A stretch of DNA of 64,000 nt from Haloferula helveola (GCF_037076345.1 NZ_AP024702.1:5022001-5086000); one strand, 5' to 3'. Numbered from the stretch's first letter, positions 34,639-42,566 are shown. The notes: generated by a model not told the origin, from the letters alone. Numbers and translations are program-made.

Positions 34639-36237
34639 TCAGGGGTAGCTGCCGTGGAGATGCCACTGGTCCGGCGGGGTATGGATGAGTCGCAGCAGGT
34701 GGCGGCTCTCGAGTTCGATGTCCCACTCGAGGTGCTGCCAATGACGCTCGGGTTGCCACCAATCCCCGGATAGAGGAAAGGGGCCGTGGTGCTTGGCGAT
34801 GCGGCCGCGGTGCGGACCGGTGAGGAGCGCGAGCGGGTGGGGATGGCGGCCGTTCTTTTCCCACGCCACGGCGATGGGGATAGGCGGACGGAAACGCACA
34901 AGGGGAACGTCGAACGTCGAACGTTCAACAGCGAACGTCGAACTCCCGGAATCGGACTGCCTCGGAATACTTCGACGTTGGTCGTTCGATGTTCGATGTT
35001 CGATGTTCCCAAAGAGCCGCTCGTGGGCGGGTTGGAGGTGGAAAGTGTCGGGCTTGTGGGTGAAGGCGGGAACGGGAAAGCCGACGTGGCGGTCTCCGAG
35101 GAGGGCGGCGAGGCGGGTGAGGGTGTCGGCAAGGCGGTGGGGGTGACGGATGCCGCGGTCGAACAGTTCGTGCTGGCCGGCGTGCGGCGCGCAGGGGGTG
35201 AGCGTGAGAGTGAGGCCTTCGGCCGGGCTAGGAAGCTGGAGATGATCGAGATGGGTCGCGAGCGGGCGGATGAGGATTTCCACGGATGCGGATGGTTCGG
35301 GTAGGCGGATCCGGTGACGGTGGGGCGGTTGGGTTTCGAGTTGGAGGTCGATCTCGCTGGCGGCGTGGTGACGGGAAAGGAGTCGGGAGCAGAGGGTGTG
35401 GAGGGCGCGCCGGATGATGAATAGCAGGGGTTCGCAGCGATCGACCGGGTGCTCGAAGTGGAAGTGCGTGGAGATCGACTCGGCGGGGCGGAAGAGATGC
35501 AGGAGACGATGGGTTTTTCCGTGCAGCAGGTCGTGGAGGTGGCCGGTCTCGGGGCCGAGGCGTTCGGCGAGTGCCTGTCGGGGAAGCCGGGCGAGATCGG
35601 CGAGGGACTGCAGGCCCCATTGGTGGAGAAGTTCCAGGCGCGCGGCTCCGGGTTCCGAACGGGGAAGGTTCTGGATGAGGGAAAGCGGCAGGAGTTGGAG
35701 CGGGTGAAGCCCGGTCTCTGGAGAAGCGGCGGGAGGTTTCCAGCGTGACTCGGGTCCGCGGAAGACGAGGACATGGCTGCTCGCGGGATGGAGGGAGAAG
35801 AGATGGGCGAGATCGGGTGTGGCGGCAGTGGCCAGATGGATGGGCAGGCCGAAGGCGGGAATTCTGGGCTTTAGATTCTCGAGATCGCGGGCGTCGGGTG
35901 CGCCGGAGAGATCGAGAAGAAAGGTGTCGGGTGCGGTGAGTTCGAAGTCGGGTGTGATCGACTCCGCGAGGGTCAGCAGGTCGTGGAGTGCACGGGCTTC
36001 GAGATCCGGATCGCGATCGAAGAAATGGATCCGGGGGCAGCGGGCGAGGGTGCGGACGAGTGAGAAGCCGGGATGCACGCCGGCTGCGGCGGCGGGACGG
36101 TTGAGAAAGTCGACCGTCGACTTGTCGCGATCGCTGCCGTGGGCGGCGAGAACGGCACAGGGGTGCTGACGCTTCTCCGGGTGGTGACGGAGAAGCGCTT
36201 CGAGCGGCAGGGCCGGAAGATGGAAGGCGAGAAACAA
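34639..36237 (-). CDS. imuB: ImuB, catalytically inactive Y-family polymerase-like protein
   Basis: 532 aa. The start appears to be TTG at 36237, 6 bp after the imuA stop. Y-family polymerase fold without the catalytic acidic residues: the N-terminus reads FLAFHLPALPLEALL where active enzymes have an Asp-rich motif. Helix-hairpin-helix (LLHQWGLQSLADLARLP near 210) and little-finger regions follow. ImuB bridges the beta clamp, ImuA and DnaE2 in the mutasome. Residues of about 410-445 (NIEHRTSNDQRRS, then VERSTFDVPL) are encoded by a complete palindromic heptad element. This stretch lies between the little finger and the C-terminal region. Confidence 0.9.
   Translation of the reverse strand: MFLAFHLPALPLEALLRHHPEKRQHPCAVLAAHGSDRDKSTVDFLNRPAAAAGVHPGFSLVRTLARCPRIHFFDRDPDLEARALHDLLTLAESITPDFELTAPDTFLLDLSGAPDARDLENLKPRIPAFGLPIHLATAATPDLAHLFSLHPASSHVLVFRGPESRWKPPAASPETGLHPLQLLPLSLIQNLPRSEPGAARLELLHQWGLQSLADLARLPRQALAERLGPETGHLHDLLHGKTHRLLHLFRPAESISTHFHFEHPVDRCEPLLFIIRRALHTLCSRLLSRHHAASEIDLQLETQPPHRHRIRLPEPSASVEILIRPLATHLDHLQLPSPAEGLTLTLTPCAPHAGQHELFDRGIRHPHRLADTLTRLAALLGDRHVGFPVPAFTHKPDTFHLQPAHERLFGNIEHRTSNDQRRSIPRQSDSGSSTFAVERSTFDVPLVRFRPPIPIAVAWEKNGRHPHPLALLTGPHRGRIAKHHGPFPLSGDWWQPERHWQHLEWDIELESRHLLRLIHTPPDQWHLHGSYP
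34904..35008. repeat. Complete heptad-armed inverted repeat inside imuB
   Basis: Left arm: five 7-bp units from 34908 (CGTCGAA, CGTCGAA, CGTTCAA, CAGCGAA, CGTCGAA). Spacer of about 28 bp (34943-34970). Right arm: five inverted units from 34971 (TTCGACG, TTGGTCG, then TTCGATG three times). The arms can pair over about 40 bases. The whole element is open in the imuB frame. Three units equal 21 bp, so the peptide repeats every 7 residues. Confidence 0.88.
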
Positions 36238-36243
36238 GCGGGT

Positions 36244-36906
36244 TCAGGCGGTGCGGGATTGGTGGAGGGCGCGGGTGGTTTCGAGGTGGAGGGAATCGAT
36301 CGCTTCGGAGCGCGGCAGGAGCAGGCTTGTGAGGGAGAGAGAGCGGGTGAGTTGCAGGCGCAGGGTGGCACCGGGAACGAGCGGGACGGGGGTGAGCGCG
36401 ATCAGGCTGACGTCGCTGGTTTCCGCCAGCTGGCGGAGCCGGTGCCATGATGACAGCGGGATGCGCCGGAGTTCCCGGGAGGGTAGCGACGAGAGATCGA
36501 GCAGCACGGACGGCAGATTGCCGTCGCGCAGCAGCAGGTCGGCGGCCTTGAAGGCATCCTGGGTCTCGCGACAGCGGAGCCACAGCAGGCGCGCGCATTC
36601 CTCGGGAGTGAAAGAGGCGGGGTCGAAGCCGTCGCGGGCATCGACGAGGACCAGCGGGGTGTCGCGACCGTGCTCCGGTTCCTCGGAGACCAGAGCGGCG
36701 ACGAGTAGTGAAATGCCGCAGGCCGGATGCGATGGGGAGATCTCGCTGATGGCGCCCCGGGGGAAGTTCCTGAGAGCGAGGGGAAAGGAGGCGGCTGGTG
36801 CCTCGGGAGAGGGGGAATGCTCAGGCTCGCCGCCTTGCTTGCGATGGGCGGCGGGGAATTTCTCGCGGAGTTGTTTCCGCAGGGCGTTGACGGTCTCGCT
36901 CGGCAT
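36244..36906 (-). CDS. imuA: ImuA-like RecA-fold mutasome accessory protein
   Basis: 220 aa, ATG at 36906. It resembles the RecA/SulA-like ImuA proteins: VLVDARDGFDPASFTPEECARLLWLRC corresponds to the Walker B strand and following helix, and VLLDLSSLPSRELRRIPLSSW to a central strand. The Walker A position (ISPSHPACGISLL) has no Gly-Lys-Thr, so ATP binding is unlikely. ImuA promotes recruitment of the ImuB-DnaE2 complex in translesion synthesis. It is the first gene of the operon, with a LexA-type operator 35 bp upstream of the ATG. Confidence 0.85.
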   Translation of the reverse strand: MPSETVNALRKQLREKFPAAHRKQGGEPEHSPSPEAPAASFPLALRNFPRGAISEISPSHPACGISLLVAALVSEEPEHGRDTPLVLVDARDGFDPASFTPEECARLLWLRCRETQDAFKAADLLLRDGNLPSVLLDLSSLPSRELRRIPLSSWHRLRQLAETSDVSLIALTPVPLVPGATLRLQLTRSLSLTSLLLPRSEAIDSLHLETTRALHQSRTA

Positions 36907-36941
36907 GGGATCCGAGGGACAGTCTGAAGGGGATCTCTAAA

Positions 36942-36955
36942 TGTTCAAGTGAACA
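36942..36955 (-). promoter_or_regulatory. LexA-type SOS operator upstream of imuA
   Basis: TGTTCAAGTGAACA fits TGTTC-N4-GAACA, the LexA-binding motif I recall being reported for Verrucomicrobia, and is a perfect TGTTCA/TGAACA inverted repeat around two central bases. It lies between the tatD stop (one base away) and the imuA ATG. LexA repression of imuA-imuB-dnaE2 is expected from other bacteria. Confidence 0.85.
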
Positions 36956-36956
36956 C

Positions 36957-37739
36957 TTAATGCAGACGGAAGAATTGGCGGGTGTTTTCCGTGCAGCGTG
37001 CAGCGAACTCTTCAAACGGCTCGTCGAACCGCAGGGCGAGTTCCCGTGCGATCGCGGCGAGGTTGGCCGGGTGGTTCTGGCCGTCAGGGAGCGGGTGGGT
37101 GATGAACTCCGCGGGCGGTGCCATCGAAGGAGCGTCGGTCTCGAGAAGCAGCCGGTCGACGGGCACCGTCCGGAAGGCGTCGAGCACCTTGGATTTTCGC
37201 GGATGAAGGAAATGCCCGGAGAATGAGAAGCGGGCGCCGAACCGGGCGAACTGGCAAACGAGTTCCGGAGTGCCGCCGAAGGAGTGGAGCAGGAAGCCAC
37301 CTTCGGGTGGGGCTTCGTCGCTCAGGGCCTCAAGCAGCGGTCCCCAGGCTTTGAGCGCGTGGATGGTCAGCGGCAGGTTCCGCTCGCGGGCGAGTGCGAT
37401 TTGCGGGAGGAAAACCGCGCGCTGTTCTTCAAGTGCAGGTTCATCGACCCAACGGTCGAGGCCGCATTCCCCAATCGATGCGTGGGGAAAGCGGTCGAGG
37501 AAAGAGCGCAGCTTTTCGAGCCACCCGGGAGTCCGCCGGTGGGCATGCCATGGATGCAGGCCGAAGGCGGGGTGGACGAAGTCCGGGTGCCGCTCGGCGA
37601 GCGAGGCGACGTCAGACCAGTCGTCCTCCGACGTGCCGTTGACCACGCAGCCGGAGATCCCGGCGTCCTTCATGGCCGCGATCGCGGCGTCGGGATCCGG
37701 CAGCTGATGGAGATGGTTGTGGGCGTCGATGAGGGCCAT
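36957..37739 (-). CDS. TatD-family metal-dependent hydrolase
   Basis: 260 aa TIM barrel of the TatD DNase-like family. Metal ligands are seen in DAHNHLHQ (His7, His9), IGECGLDRW (Glu near 94), LTIHALKAWG, LLHSFGG and LLETDAP (Asp near 200). The substrate is not predictable: members act on DNA 3' ends, D-aminoacyl-tRNA or short polymers. GGAGG precedes the ATG. It is followed by the SOS operator and imuA; transcription could read through into imuA when LexA is absent. Confidence 0.88.
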   Translation of the reverse strand: MALIDAHNHLHQLPDPDAAIAAMKDAGISGCVVNGTSEDDWSDVASLAERHPDFVHPAFGLHPWHAHRRTPGWLEKLRSFLDRFPHASIGECGLDRWVDEPALEEQRAVFLPQIALARERNLPLTIHALKAWGPLLEALSDEAPPEGGFLLHSFGGTPELVCQFARFGARFSFSGHFLHPRKSKVLDAFRTVPVDRLLLETDAPSMAPPAEFITHPLPDGQNHPANLAAIARELALRFDEPFEEFAARCTENTRQFFRLH

Positions 37740-37751
37740 GGGCCTCCGCTA

Positions 37752-37779
37752 TTTATAGCGCGACGCGTCCCGGTGTCAG
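37752..37779 (-). promoter_or_regulatory. Possible sigma-70 promoter for tatD
   Basis: On the minus strand CTGACA and TATAAA are separated by 16 bp, five of six matches in each box. The start point would fall within about six bases of the tatD ATG and cut into its ribosome site, so either the transcript is almost leaderless or the match is fortuitous. Confidence 0.35.
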
Positions 37780-38237
37780 TCCTCGACCTCGACCGTCATG
37801 TTGATCTCGACCGCAACATTGAGAGGCAGTGCGGCGGCGCCGAGGGCGGTGCGGCTGTGCTTGCCGCGTTCGCCGAAGACTTCGATGAGGAACTCGGAGG
37901 CGCCATTGACGACCTGCGGGTGGCCATAGAAGTCGGGCTCGGAATTGACGAAGCCGTTGAGCGCGATGATCTGCTTCACCTTGTCGAGAGAGCCGATCTC
38001 GTCGCGGATCACGGCGAGCCGGTTGAGCATGATGATCCGTGCGCCTTCGGCGGCTTTCTCGGGGGAAACGTCGGTCGGAACCTTGCCGATGATCTTGCGT
38101 TCGCCATCGATCGGCAGGCCGCCGGAGAGGAACAGCAGGTTGCCGCTGCGGACGCAGTTGACATAGGCGGCGACGGGTGCGGGGACCTCGGGCAGCGTGT
38201 GGCCGAGGGCTTCGAGCTTGGCAAGGGTCTGGTCCAT
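37776..38237 (-). CDS. RidA (YjgF/YER057c/UK114) family protein
   Basis: 153 aa, close to the usual 125-150. The family fold is recognised from LLFLSGGLPIDGE, AAEGARIIMLNRLAVIRDEIG, VNSEPDFYGHPQVVNGAS and the final ALPLNVAVEINMTVEVE. RidA itself hydrolyses reactive enamine/imine intermediates from PLP enzymes; the catalytic Arg of RidA lies in a different context here (KHSRTALGAA), as in the RidA-like subgroups whose activity is less certain. It is a cytoplasmic trimer in relatives. The gene starts directly beside an AT-rich palindromic repeat. Confidence 0.88.
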   Translation of the reverse strand: MDQTLAKLEALGHTLPEVPAPVAAYVNCVRSGNLLFLSGGLPIDGERKIIGKVPTDVSPEKAAEGARIIMLNRLAVIRDEIGSLDKVKQIIALNGFVNSEPDFYGHPQVVNGASEFLIEVFGERGKHSRTALGAAALPLNVAVEINMTVEVED

Positions 38238-38243
38238 GAAAGG

Positions 38244-38339
38244 CTTAAACTTTAAATTTCAAATTCTGATGCCCGAGGCGACGGGCGACGGAGCAAGTCC
38301 AGCCGCTGGGATTTGAAGTTTAAAGTTTCAAGTTTCTCA
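38244..38339. repeat. AT-rich heptad-armed inverted repeat between RidA and M23 genes
   Basis: Left arm units CTTAAAC, TTTAAAT, TTCAAAT; right arm units TTTGAAG, TTTAAAG, TTTCAAG, TTTCTCA. They flank a GC-rich spacer of about 45 bp with its own small GCCCG/CGGGC hairpin. The element fills the whole gap and its right end supplies the stop codon of the M23 gene. It has the same design as the imuB element with a different unit sequence. Confidence 0.75.
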
Positions 38340-39368
38340 CGGGTCGGGAAAGTCGCCGGTGATCAGGGCGACGAGCTTCTTGCCGTTGGTCGACAGGGTG
38401 GCGGAGCTGCCTTCGCCGCTCAGCAGCCCGCGGGTCAGGTAGCGGTGGGCGGTGTCCGAGCTGCGGACGGCCGAGACGATCGGGGCGTCGACCTTGCGCT
38501 TGCTGACCGCGATGCCCGTCGGCAGCCCGGTGGCCGTGAAGGCGATCTCCCACGACGGGCTGTTGGTGGCGAGGTCGCCGTAGACCAGCCACGGGTGGCG
38601 GGTGGCGAACTCGAGCGTGCCTCTGCGCGGGACGGTGACCTTGAAGTAGGCGGGGCTGTGACGCACGAACTCGGGCACGGTCAGCGACGGGTTCTTCTGC
38701 CGCTCGACGAAGAACCGCGCGACGTCCATGCCGATCAGGTTCATGCCGTTGTAGTTGCCGTGGTGGTTGGTGCCGCCGGAGTACTGGCGCATCCAGCCGT
38801 CGAAGCGGTTGCTCATCATCAGGCCGAGCTCGAGATGGACGTGGGCGCGGGTGCGGTTGATGCCGGCGCCGGTGTAGCCGAGCCGTCCGAGCACCGAGCC
38901 GGTCTTCACCGCATCGCCCGGTTTCACGCTGCAGGTCGAGAGGTGGGCGTAAAGGCTGTGGACGACATGGCCCTCGGCATCGACCGGATGCTCAACGACG
39001 ATGTAGCAACCGTAGTTCGAGCGGCCGGCGACATCGCTCACGTGGACGACGCGGCCGTCGGAAACGCTCATGACAAGGTCAAGCGGGTTGCCGGCGGCAT
39101 CGCGTTTGATCGGCGCGATGTCGATTCCCTCGTGAAAGCGGAGGTATTCGATCTTGCCGCCGACGCGGATCGGATTGCGGACCAGTCCCCATGCGCCGCC
39201 TTGCCATGGTGTCGACCGCTCGCCTTCGAAGGTGCGGTCGACATACATGTAGAACTTCTCGGGTTGGCCGGTCAGCAGGTGGCGGTTCTCGGTCGGGAGT
39301 TGCCAGTCGGTGGGCGCGCCGTGGGCGATGGCGCTTGCGAGGAGGAAGGAGAGAGCGGATCGAAGCAT
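38337..39368 (-). CDS. M23-family zinc metallopeptidase (secreted)
   Basis: 343 aa with signal peptide (LRSALSFLLASAIAHG). The LytM/M23 catalytic domain spans about residues 75-185, with zinc ligands His79 and Asp83 (FHEGIDI) and the His-X-His of RAHVHLELG (His176, His178). The C-terminal 150 residues form an unrecognised domain. M23 enzymes cut peptide bonds in peptidoglycan cross-links. It is 6 bp downstream of the preceding small secreted-protein gene and probably co-transcribed. The stop codon lies in repeat DNA. Confidence 0.88.
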   Translation of the reverse strand: MLRSALSFLLASAIAHGAPTDWQLPTENRHLLTGQPEKFYMYVDRTFEGERSTPWQGGAWGLVRNPIRVGGKIEYLRFHEGIDIAPIKRDAAGNPLDLVMSVSDGRVVHVSDVAGRSNYGCYIVVEHPVDAEGHVVHSLYAHLSTCSVKPGDAVKTGSVLGRLGYTGAGINRTRAHVHLELGLMMSNRFDGWMRQYSGGTNHHGNYNGMNLIGMDVARFFVERQKNPSLTVPEFVRHSPAYFKVTVPRRGTLEFATRHPWLVYGDLATNSPSWEIAFTATGLPTGIAVSKRKVDAPIVSAVRSSDTAHRYLTRGLLSGEGSSATLSTNGKKLVALITGDFPDP

Positions 39369-39374
39369 GCCGGT

Positions 39375-39857
39375 TCAGCCGCGGGGTTTCTTTTCGCCGA
39401 TGCGCGGGAGTTTCTTGTCCATGCCCTGGATCTCGGCGAGTGAGAGGCCCTTCCAGATCACCAGTTCGCCGTCGCCGATCTGCTGGTCGATGATCACGGC
39501 ATCGACGATGCGGCCGTTCACCCGCGCCAGCATCCAGCGGCCGACGTTGTCGGCGGTGAGCGCGGCGAGGCGGTTGGAGGCGTTGCGCTTCAGCTTGAGC
39601 AGCACGCCGTAGCCCTGGCCGTCCTGTGAGGGAAACGGATTGAACGCCTCAATGTCCTTGGCGCTGATTTCCGGGACGCGGCCGAAGACCCGTTGCTCAC
39701 CGGCGACGAATTGCTCGAAGACCATGTTCGGGTTGTTGCCCGGGTTGGTTTCGATGTGGAACGCGATGCCCGCCATCTGTTGCTTCTTGCCGCCGGCAAG
39801 GGCAGGGAGGCTGGTGAGCAGGGCGAGCCCGAGAGTCAGAGCGCGCAGCAGGTTCAT
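39375..39857 (-). CDS. Small secreted protein with SecD-head-like region
   Basis: 160 aa from the ATG at 39857 (39911 is an alternative without a signal peptide). Signal peptide LLRALTLGLALLTSLPALAGG. The central part, VLLKLKRNASNRLAALTADNVGRWMLARVNGRIVDA, has the pattern of the SecD first periplasmic head, where a Thr-X-X-N-X-G segment is followed by a beta strand ending Val-Ile-Asp/Ser-Ala. This similarity is remembered, not computed. There are no membrane helices beyond the signal. Together with the M23 peptidase it may act on the envelope. Confidence 0.55.
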   Translation of the reverse strand: MNLLRALTLGLALLTSLPALAGGKKQQMAGIAFHIETNPGNNPNMVFEQFVAGEQRVFGRVPEISAKDIEAFNPFPSQDGQGYGVLLKLKRNASNRLAALTADNVGRWMLARVNGRIVDAVIIDQQIGDGELVIWKGLSLAEIQGMDKKLPRIGEKKPRG

Positions 39858-39895
39858 GGGGCTGACGTTGGTGCCAAATGGGGGCCGGTGAACAG

Positions 39896-39923
39896 CAAAA
39901 AGCCGGAGCACGAGGCTCCGGCT
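39896..39923 (-). terminator. Intrinsic terminator after transaldolase
   Basis: On the minus strand a 9-bp stem (AGCCGGAGC/GCTCCGGCT, loop of five) is followed by TTTTT, 32 bp past the transaldolase stop. Confidence 0.85.
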
Positions 39924-39954
39924 TGGGAATTCTGGAAGTCGGGAGGGTCTTCGA

Positions 39955-40914
39955 TCAGAGCATCGAAGCGACCAGCTTCTCGAGTTTCACGATGTCGGCC
40001 GAGAACGCGCGGATGCCCTGCGCGGTCTTCTCGGTGGCCATCGCGTCCTCGTTGAGGGCGAAGCGGAAGCTCTTCTCGTCGAAGCTGACCTTTTCGAGGT
40101 CGGCCGAAGCGGCGGCCTCCGGGGAGAGCACGCGCTCGATCGTTTCGGTCGAGTCCTGGAGTTCCTTGAGGAGCTTGGGGCTGATCGTCAGCAGGTCGCA
40201 TCCGGCAAGGGCGATGATTTCGCCGGTGTTGCGGAACGATGCGCCCATCACCTCGGTGTTGTAGCCGAACTTCTTGTAGTAGCTGTAGATCGCGCGAACC
40301 GACTGGACGCCCGGATCGTCGGCGCCCTCGTAGTCCTTGCCGGTGCTGGCCTTGTACCAGTCGAGGATCCGGCCGACGAAGGGCGAGATCAGCTGGACGC
40401 CGGCTTCGGCGCAGGCGACGGCCTGGGCGAAGGAGAAGAGCAAAGTCAGGTTGCAGTGGATGCCTTCCTTCTCGAGGATCTCGGCGGCCTTGATGCCTTC
40501 CCAAGTGGAGGCGATCTTGATCAGGATCCGGTCGCGGGAAATGCCTTCGGTTTCGTAGGCGGCGATGAGTTGGCGGGCCTTGGCGATGGTGCCGTCGGTG
40601 TCGAAAGACAGCCGGGCATCGACTTCGGTCGAGACGCGGCCGGGAACGATCTTGAGGATCTCGAGGCCGAAGAGGATGAGAATGCGGTCGATGATGGCCT
40701 CGACGAGCGCGTCACCGGTCGGGCCGGAGTCCTTGATTTCGGCGACGGCCTTTTCGACGAGGTGTCGGTATTCGTCCTGTCCGGCGGCCGCGAGGATCAG
40801 CGACGGGTTGGTGGTCGCGTCCTGGGGTTGGTAGTCTTTCATCGACTCGAAATCGCCCGTATCGGCGACGACGGTCGTGAACCCTTTGAGTTGCTCAAGT
40901 TGAGTGGCGCTCAT
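39955..40914 (-). CDS. tal: Transaldolase
   Basis: 319 aa from the ATG at 40914, the length of TalB-type enzymes; the open frame extends far upstream but only this start matches the family. The Schiff-base lysine is Lys133 in [19 protein letters not shown] at 32-40 and [12 protein letters not shown] are family hallmarks. It transfers dihydroxyacetone units between sugar phosphates in the non-oxidative pentose phosphate pathway in the cytoplasm. Monocistronic, framed by terminators at both sides. Confidence 0.95.
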   Translation of the reverse strand: MSATQLEQLKGFTTVVADTGDFESMKDYQPQDATTNPSLILAAAGQDEYRHLVEKAVAEIKDSGPTGDALVEAIIDRILILFGLEILKIVPGRVSTEVDARLSFDTDGTIAKARQLIAAYETEGISRDRILIKIASTWEGIKAAEILEKEGIHCNLTLLFSFAQAVACAEAGVQLISPFVGRILDWYKASTGKDYEGADDPGVQSVRAIYSYYKKFGYNTEVMGASFRNTGEIIALAGCDLLTISPKLLKELQDSTETIERVLSPEAAASADLEKVSFDEKSFRFALNEDAMATEKTAQGIRAFSADIVKLEKLVASML

Positions 40915-41016
40915 GTCGGGTGGCGCAGTAGGCGGGATCCGTGCGGTAGGCGAGGGCAAATCGCGACAATTGATGAATTCGGCTCGGCGGGCCGATGAGA
41001 ACGGGCTCCGGGGACG

Positions 41017-41053
41017 AAAAAAGCGGCGGTTCCTGCCGGAATCCGCCGCTTTT
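41017..41053 (-). terminator. Intrinsic terminator after the squalene-cyclase-repeat gene
   Basis: Stem AAGCGGCGG/CCGCCGCTT with A-run on one side and T-run on the other, so it could work in both directions. It lies 17 bp past the stop at 41070. Confidence 0.85.
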
Positions 41054-41069
41054 GTGGAGAGGGTTACGA

Positions 41070-42566
41070 TTATTTCACGCCGGCGCCGGTGCCCGGGAGG
41101 AAGCGGTAGTAAACTTCCAGCATGAAGATCGCGAGGCAGGTGCGGTAGTGGGCGTTGCCGACGTAGCTGGTGGCGACGCCGTTGATCTTCTGGCCGCCAC
41201 CGGGAGCCTTCCACGAGCCATCACCGTTCTGGTTGTCGAGGAGTTCGTCGCGGAACATCGCGTTGTACTTCTCCCACTGCTCGCCGCCGCGGGCGATCAT
41301 GGCTTGGGCTTCATAGTAGTGACCATAAAGGTCGGAGTCGGCAGTGTCGTAGTCGAACTTGGATTCCTCGGTTACGTACTTCGCACCCTTCCGGACGGCG
41401 CCGACCGAGGCCTTGTCCCACATTTGGAAGGAGAGCATGCCGGCACCGGTCAGGGTGTGGTAACCGTTCGGGCTGTGGGCACCGCCCTTCGGGCTGTAGC
41501 CGAATCCACCGTTGGATTTCTGACACTCCTCCACGTAGTCGAGGGCCTTGTTGACGCAGCCCTTCATGTTGCGGAAGTCGAGGCCGGTGTGCTTGCAGGC
41601 CTTCAGCGCCTGAATTTGCCAAGCGGCCACCGAAAGGTCACCGCCCCGGGCGCTGTCCTCCTTGTAGCCGTAGTCCCAGCCACCGGACTTGTGCTGGTTG
41701 TCGATGATGTATTGTCCGGCCTTCTGGGTCACCTCGAAGAGATTCGGGACGTTGATGTTGAGCTGCTTGCAGAAGGTGCTCGACTCGCCGAGCGCGTAGG
41801 TTGCGATCGCGTGCTCGTAAGGCTGCGGGTTCGGTTCGGCGCCGGTGGTCAGGCGGCCGTTCTGCTTCATGCCGAGGTTGACGAGCCACGTCATGCCCTT
41901 GAGCACGGTGTCTCCGTACTTCTCCGAAAGCGGCGTCTCGCAGTGGCCGAGGAAAGCGAGGACCGCGAATCCGGTCATGGCGGCGGTGTTTCCGCCGGAC
42001 CACGAGCCATCGGCATTCTGGGTCGATTGGAGCCAGTCGAGTCCCTTGACCACAGCGTCCTCGCACTTCTCGGTGCCGCCATTCTCCAGAAGCCGTTGCA
42101 TCCGGTCCTCCTTCGAGCACCGCTTGCGCATGGTTGCGGGAATGTTGCCGAAGCCGCCGCCGCCACCGCCATCACCGCCGGATCCCCAACCGTCACCGAA
42201 GTCGTCGCCATCACCGAAGTCGGTCGACGGTTCCGGCACGTCCACCTCGGGAACCGGCACCGCGGTCGGCGAGGTGGTGTTGGCAGCGATCACCTTGGCC
42301 ATCGAGGAGGACGGAGCCGAGGGCTTGCGCTCGACGCTGTTGGTCAGCTTCTTCGCTTCGAGTTTCTGGTCGTCATTGACCGACGACGAGTAGCTGACGA
42401 TCTGCGGGGTCTCCTTCAGGAGAGGGGGCAAGAAGATGAAGGCCAGGATCAGACCGATCAGCACGATCACCAGCAGGGAAATGACGATCGATGAAACGGT
42501 GGAGGCCCGCCGCTGGGCCTGCAAACGGGCTTGGGCTTCGGGGCTGAGTTGGGCGTGAAGGCTCAT
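41070..42566 (-). CDS. Membrane-anchored protein with prenyltransferase/squalene-oxidase repeats
   Basis: 498 aa. A short cytoplasmic N-terminus ([19 protein letters not shown]) is followed by one membrane helix at about 24-48, a Pro/Ser/Val linker at 50-115 and a Gly/Asp-rich stretch ([18 protein letters not shown]). About 320 residues of alpha/alpha-barrel repeats follow ([52 protein letters not shown]). These are the QW-like motifs of squalene cyclases and prenyltransferases. The cyclase Asp-X-Asp-Asp active site is absent, so cyclisation is unlikely. The membrane topology resembles TonB (anchor plus extended Pro-rich linker). Function unknown. Confidence 0.8.
   Translation of the reverse strand: MSLHAQLSPEAQARLQAQRRASTVSSIVISLLVIVLIGLILAFIFLPPLLKETPQIVSYSSSVNDDQKLEAKKLTNSVERKPSAPSSSMAKVIAANTTSPTAVPVPEVDVPEPSTDFGDGDDFGDGWGSGGDGGGGGGFGNIPATMRKRCSKEDRMQRLLENGGTEKCEDAVVKGLDWLQSTQNADGSWSGGNTAAMTGFAVLAFLGHCETPLSEKYGDTVLKGMTWLVNLGMKQNGRLTTGAEPNPQPYEHAIATYALGESSTFCKQLNINVPNLFEVTQKAGQYIIDNQHKSGGWDYGYKEDSARGGDLSVAAWQIQALKACKHTGLDFRNMKGCVNKALDYVEECQKSNGGFGYSPKGGAHSPNGYHTLTGAGMLSFQMWDKASVGAVRKGAKYVTEESKFDYDTADSDLYGHYYEAQAMIARGGEQWEKYNAMFRDELLDNQNGDGSWKAPGGGQKINGVATSYVGNAHYRTCLAIFMLEVYYRFLPGTGAGVK

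Noticed and set aside
33316-34773. 485-codon open frame antisense to dnaE2 and imuB
   Set aside because: Gly/Val/Glu-rich shadow that runs across two genes and their gap; no recognisable domain or ribosome site.
34904-35008. CRISPR-like array
   Set aside because: Units are only 7 bp, contiguous and inverted around a single spacer; no unique spacers and no cas genes.
41070-42566. Functional squalene-hopene cyclase
   Set aside because: Only the barrel repeats are present; the cyclase Asp-rich catalytic motif is missing, and an N-terminal TM anchor with a Gly-rich linker is atypical.
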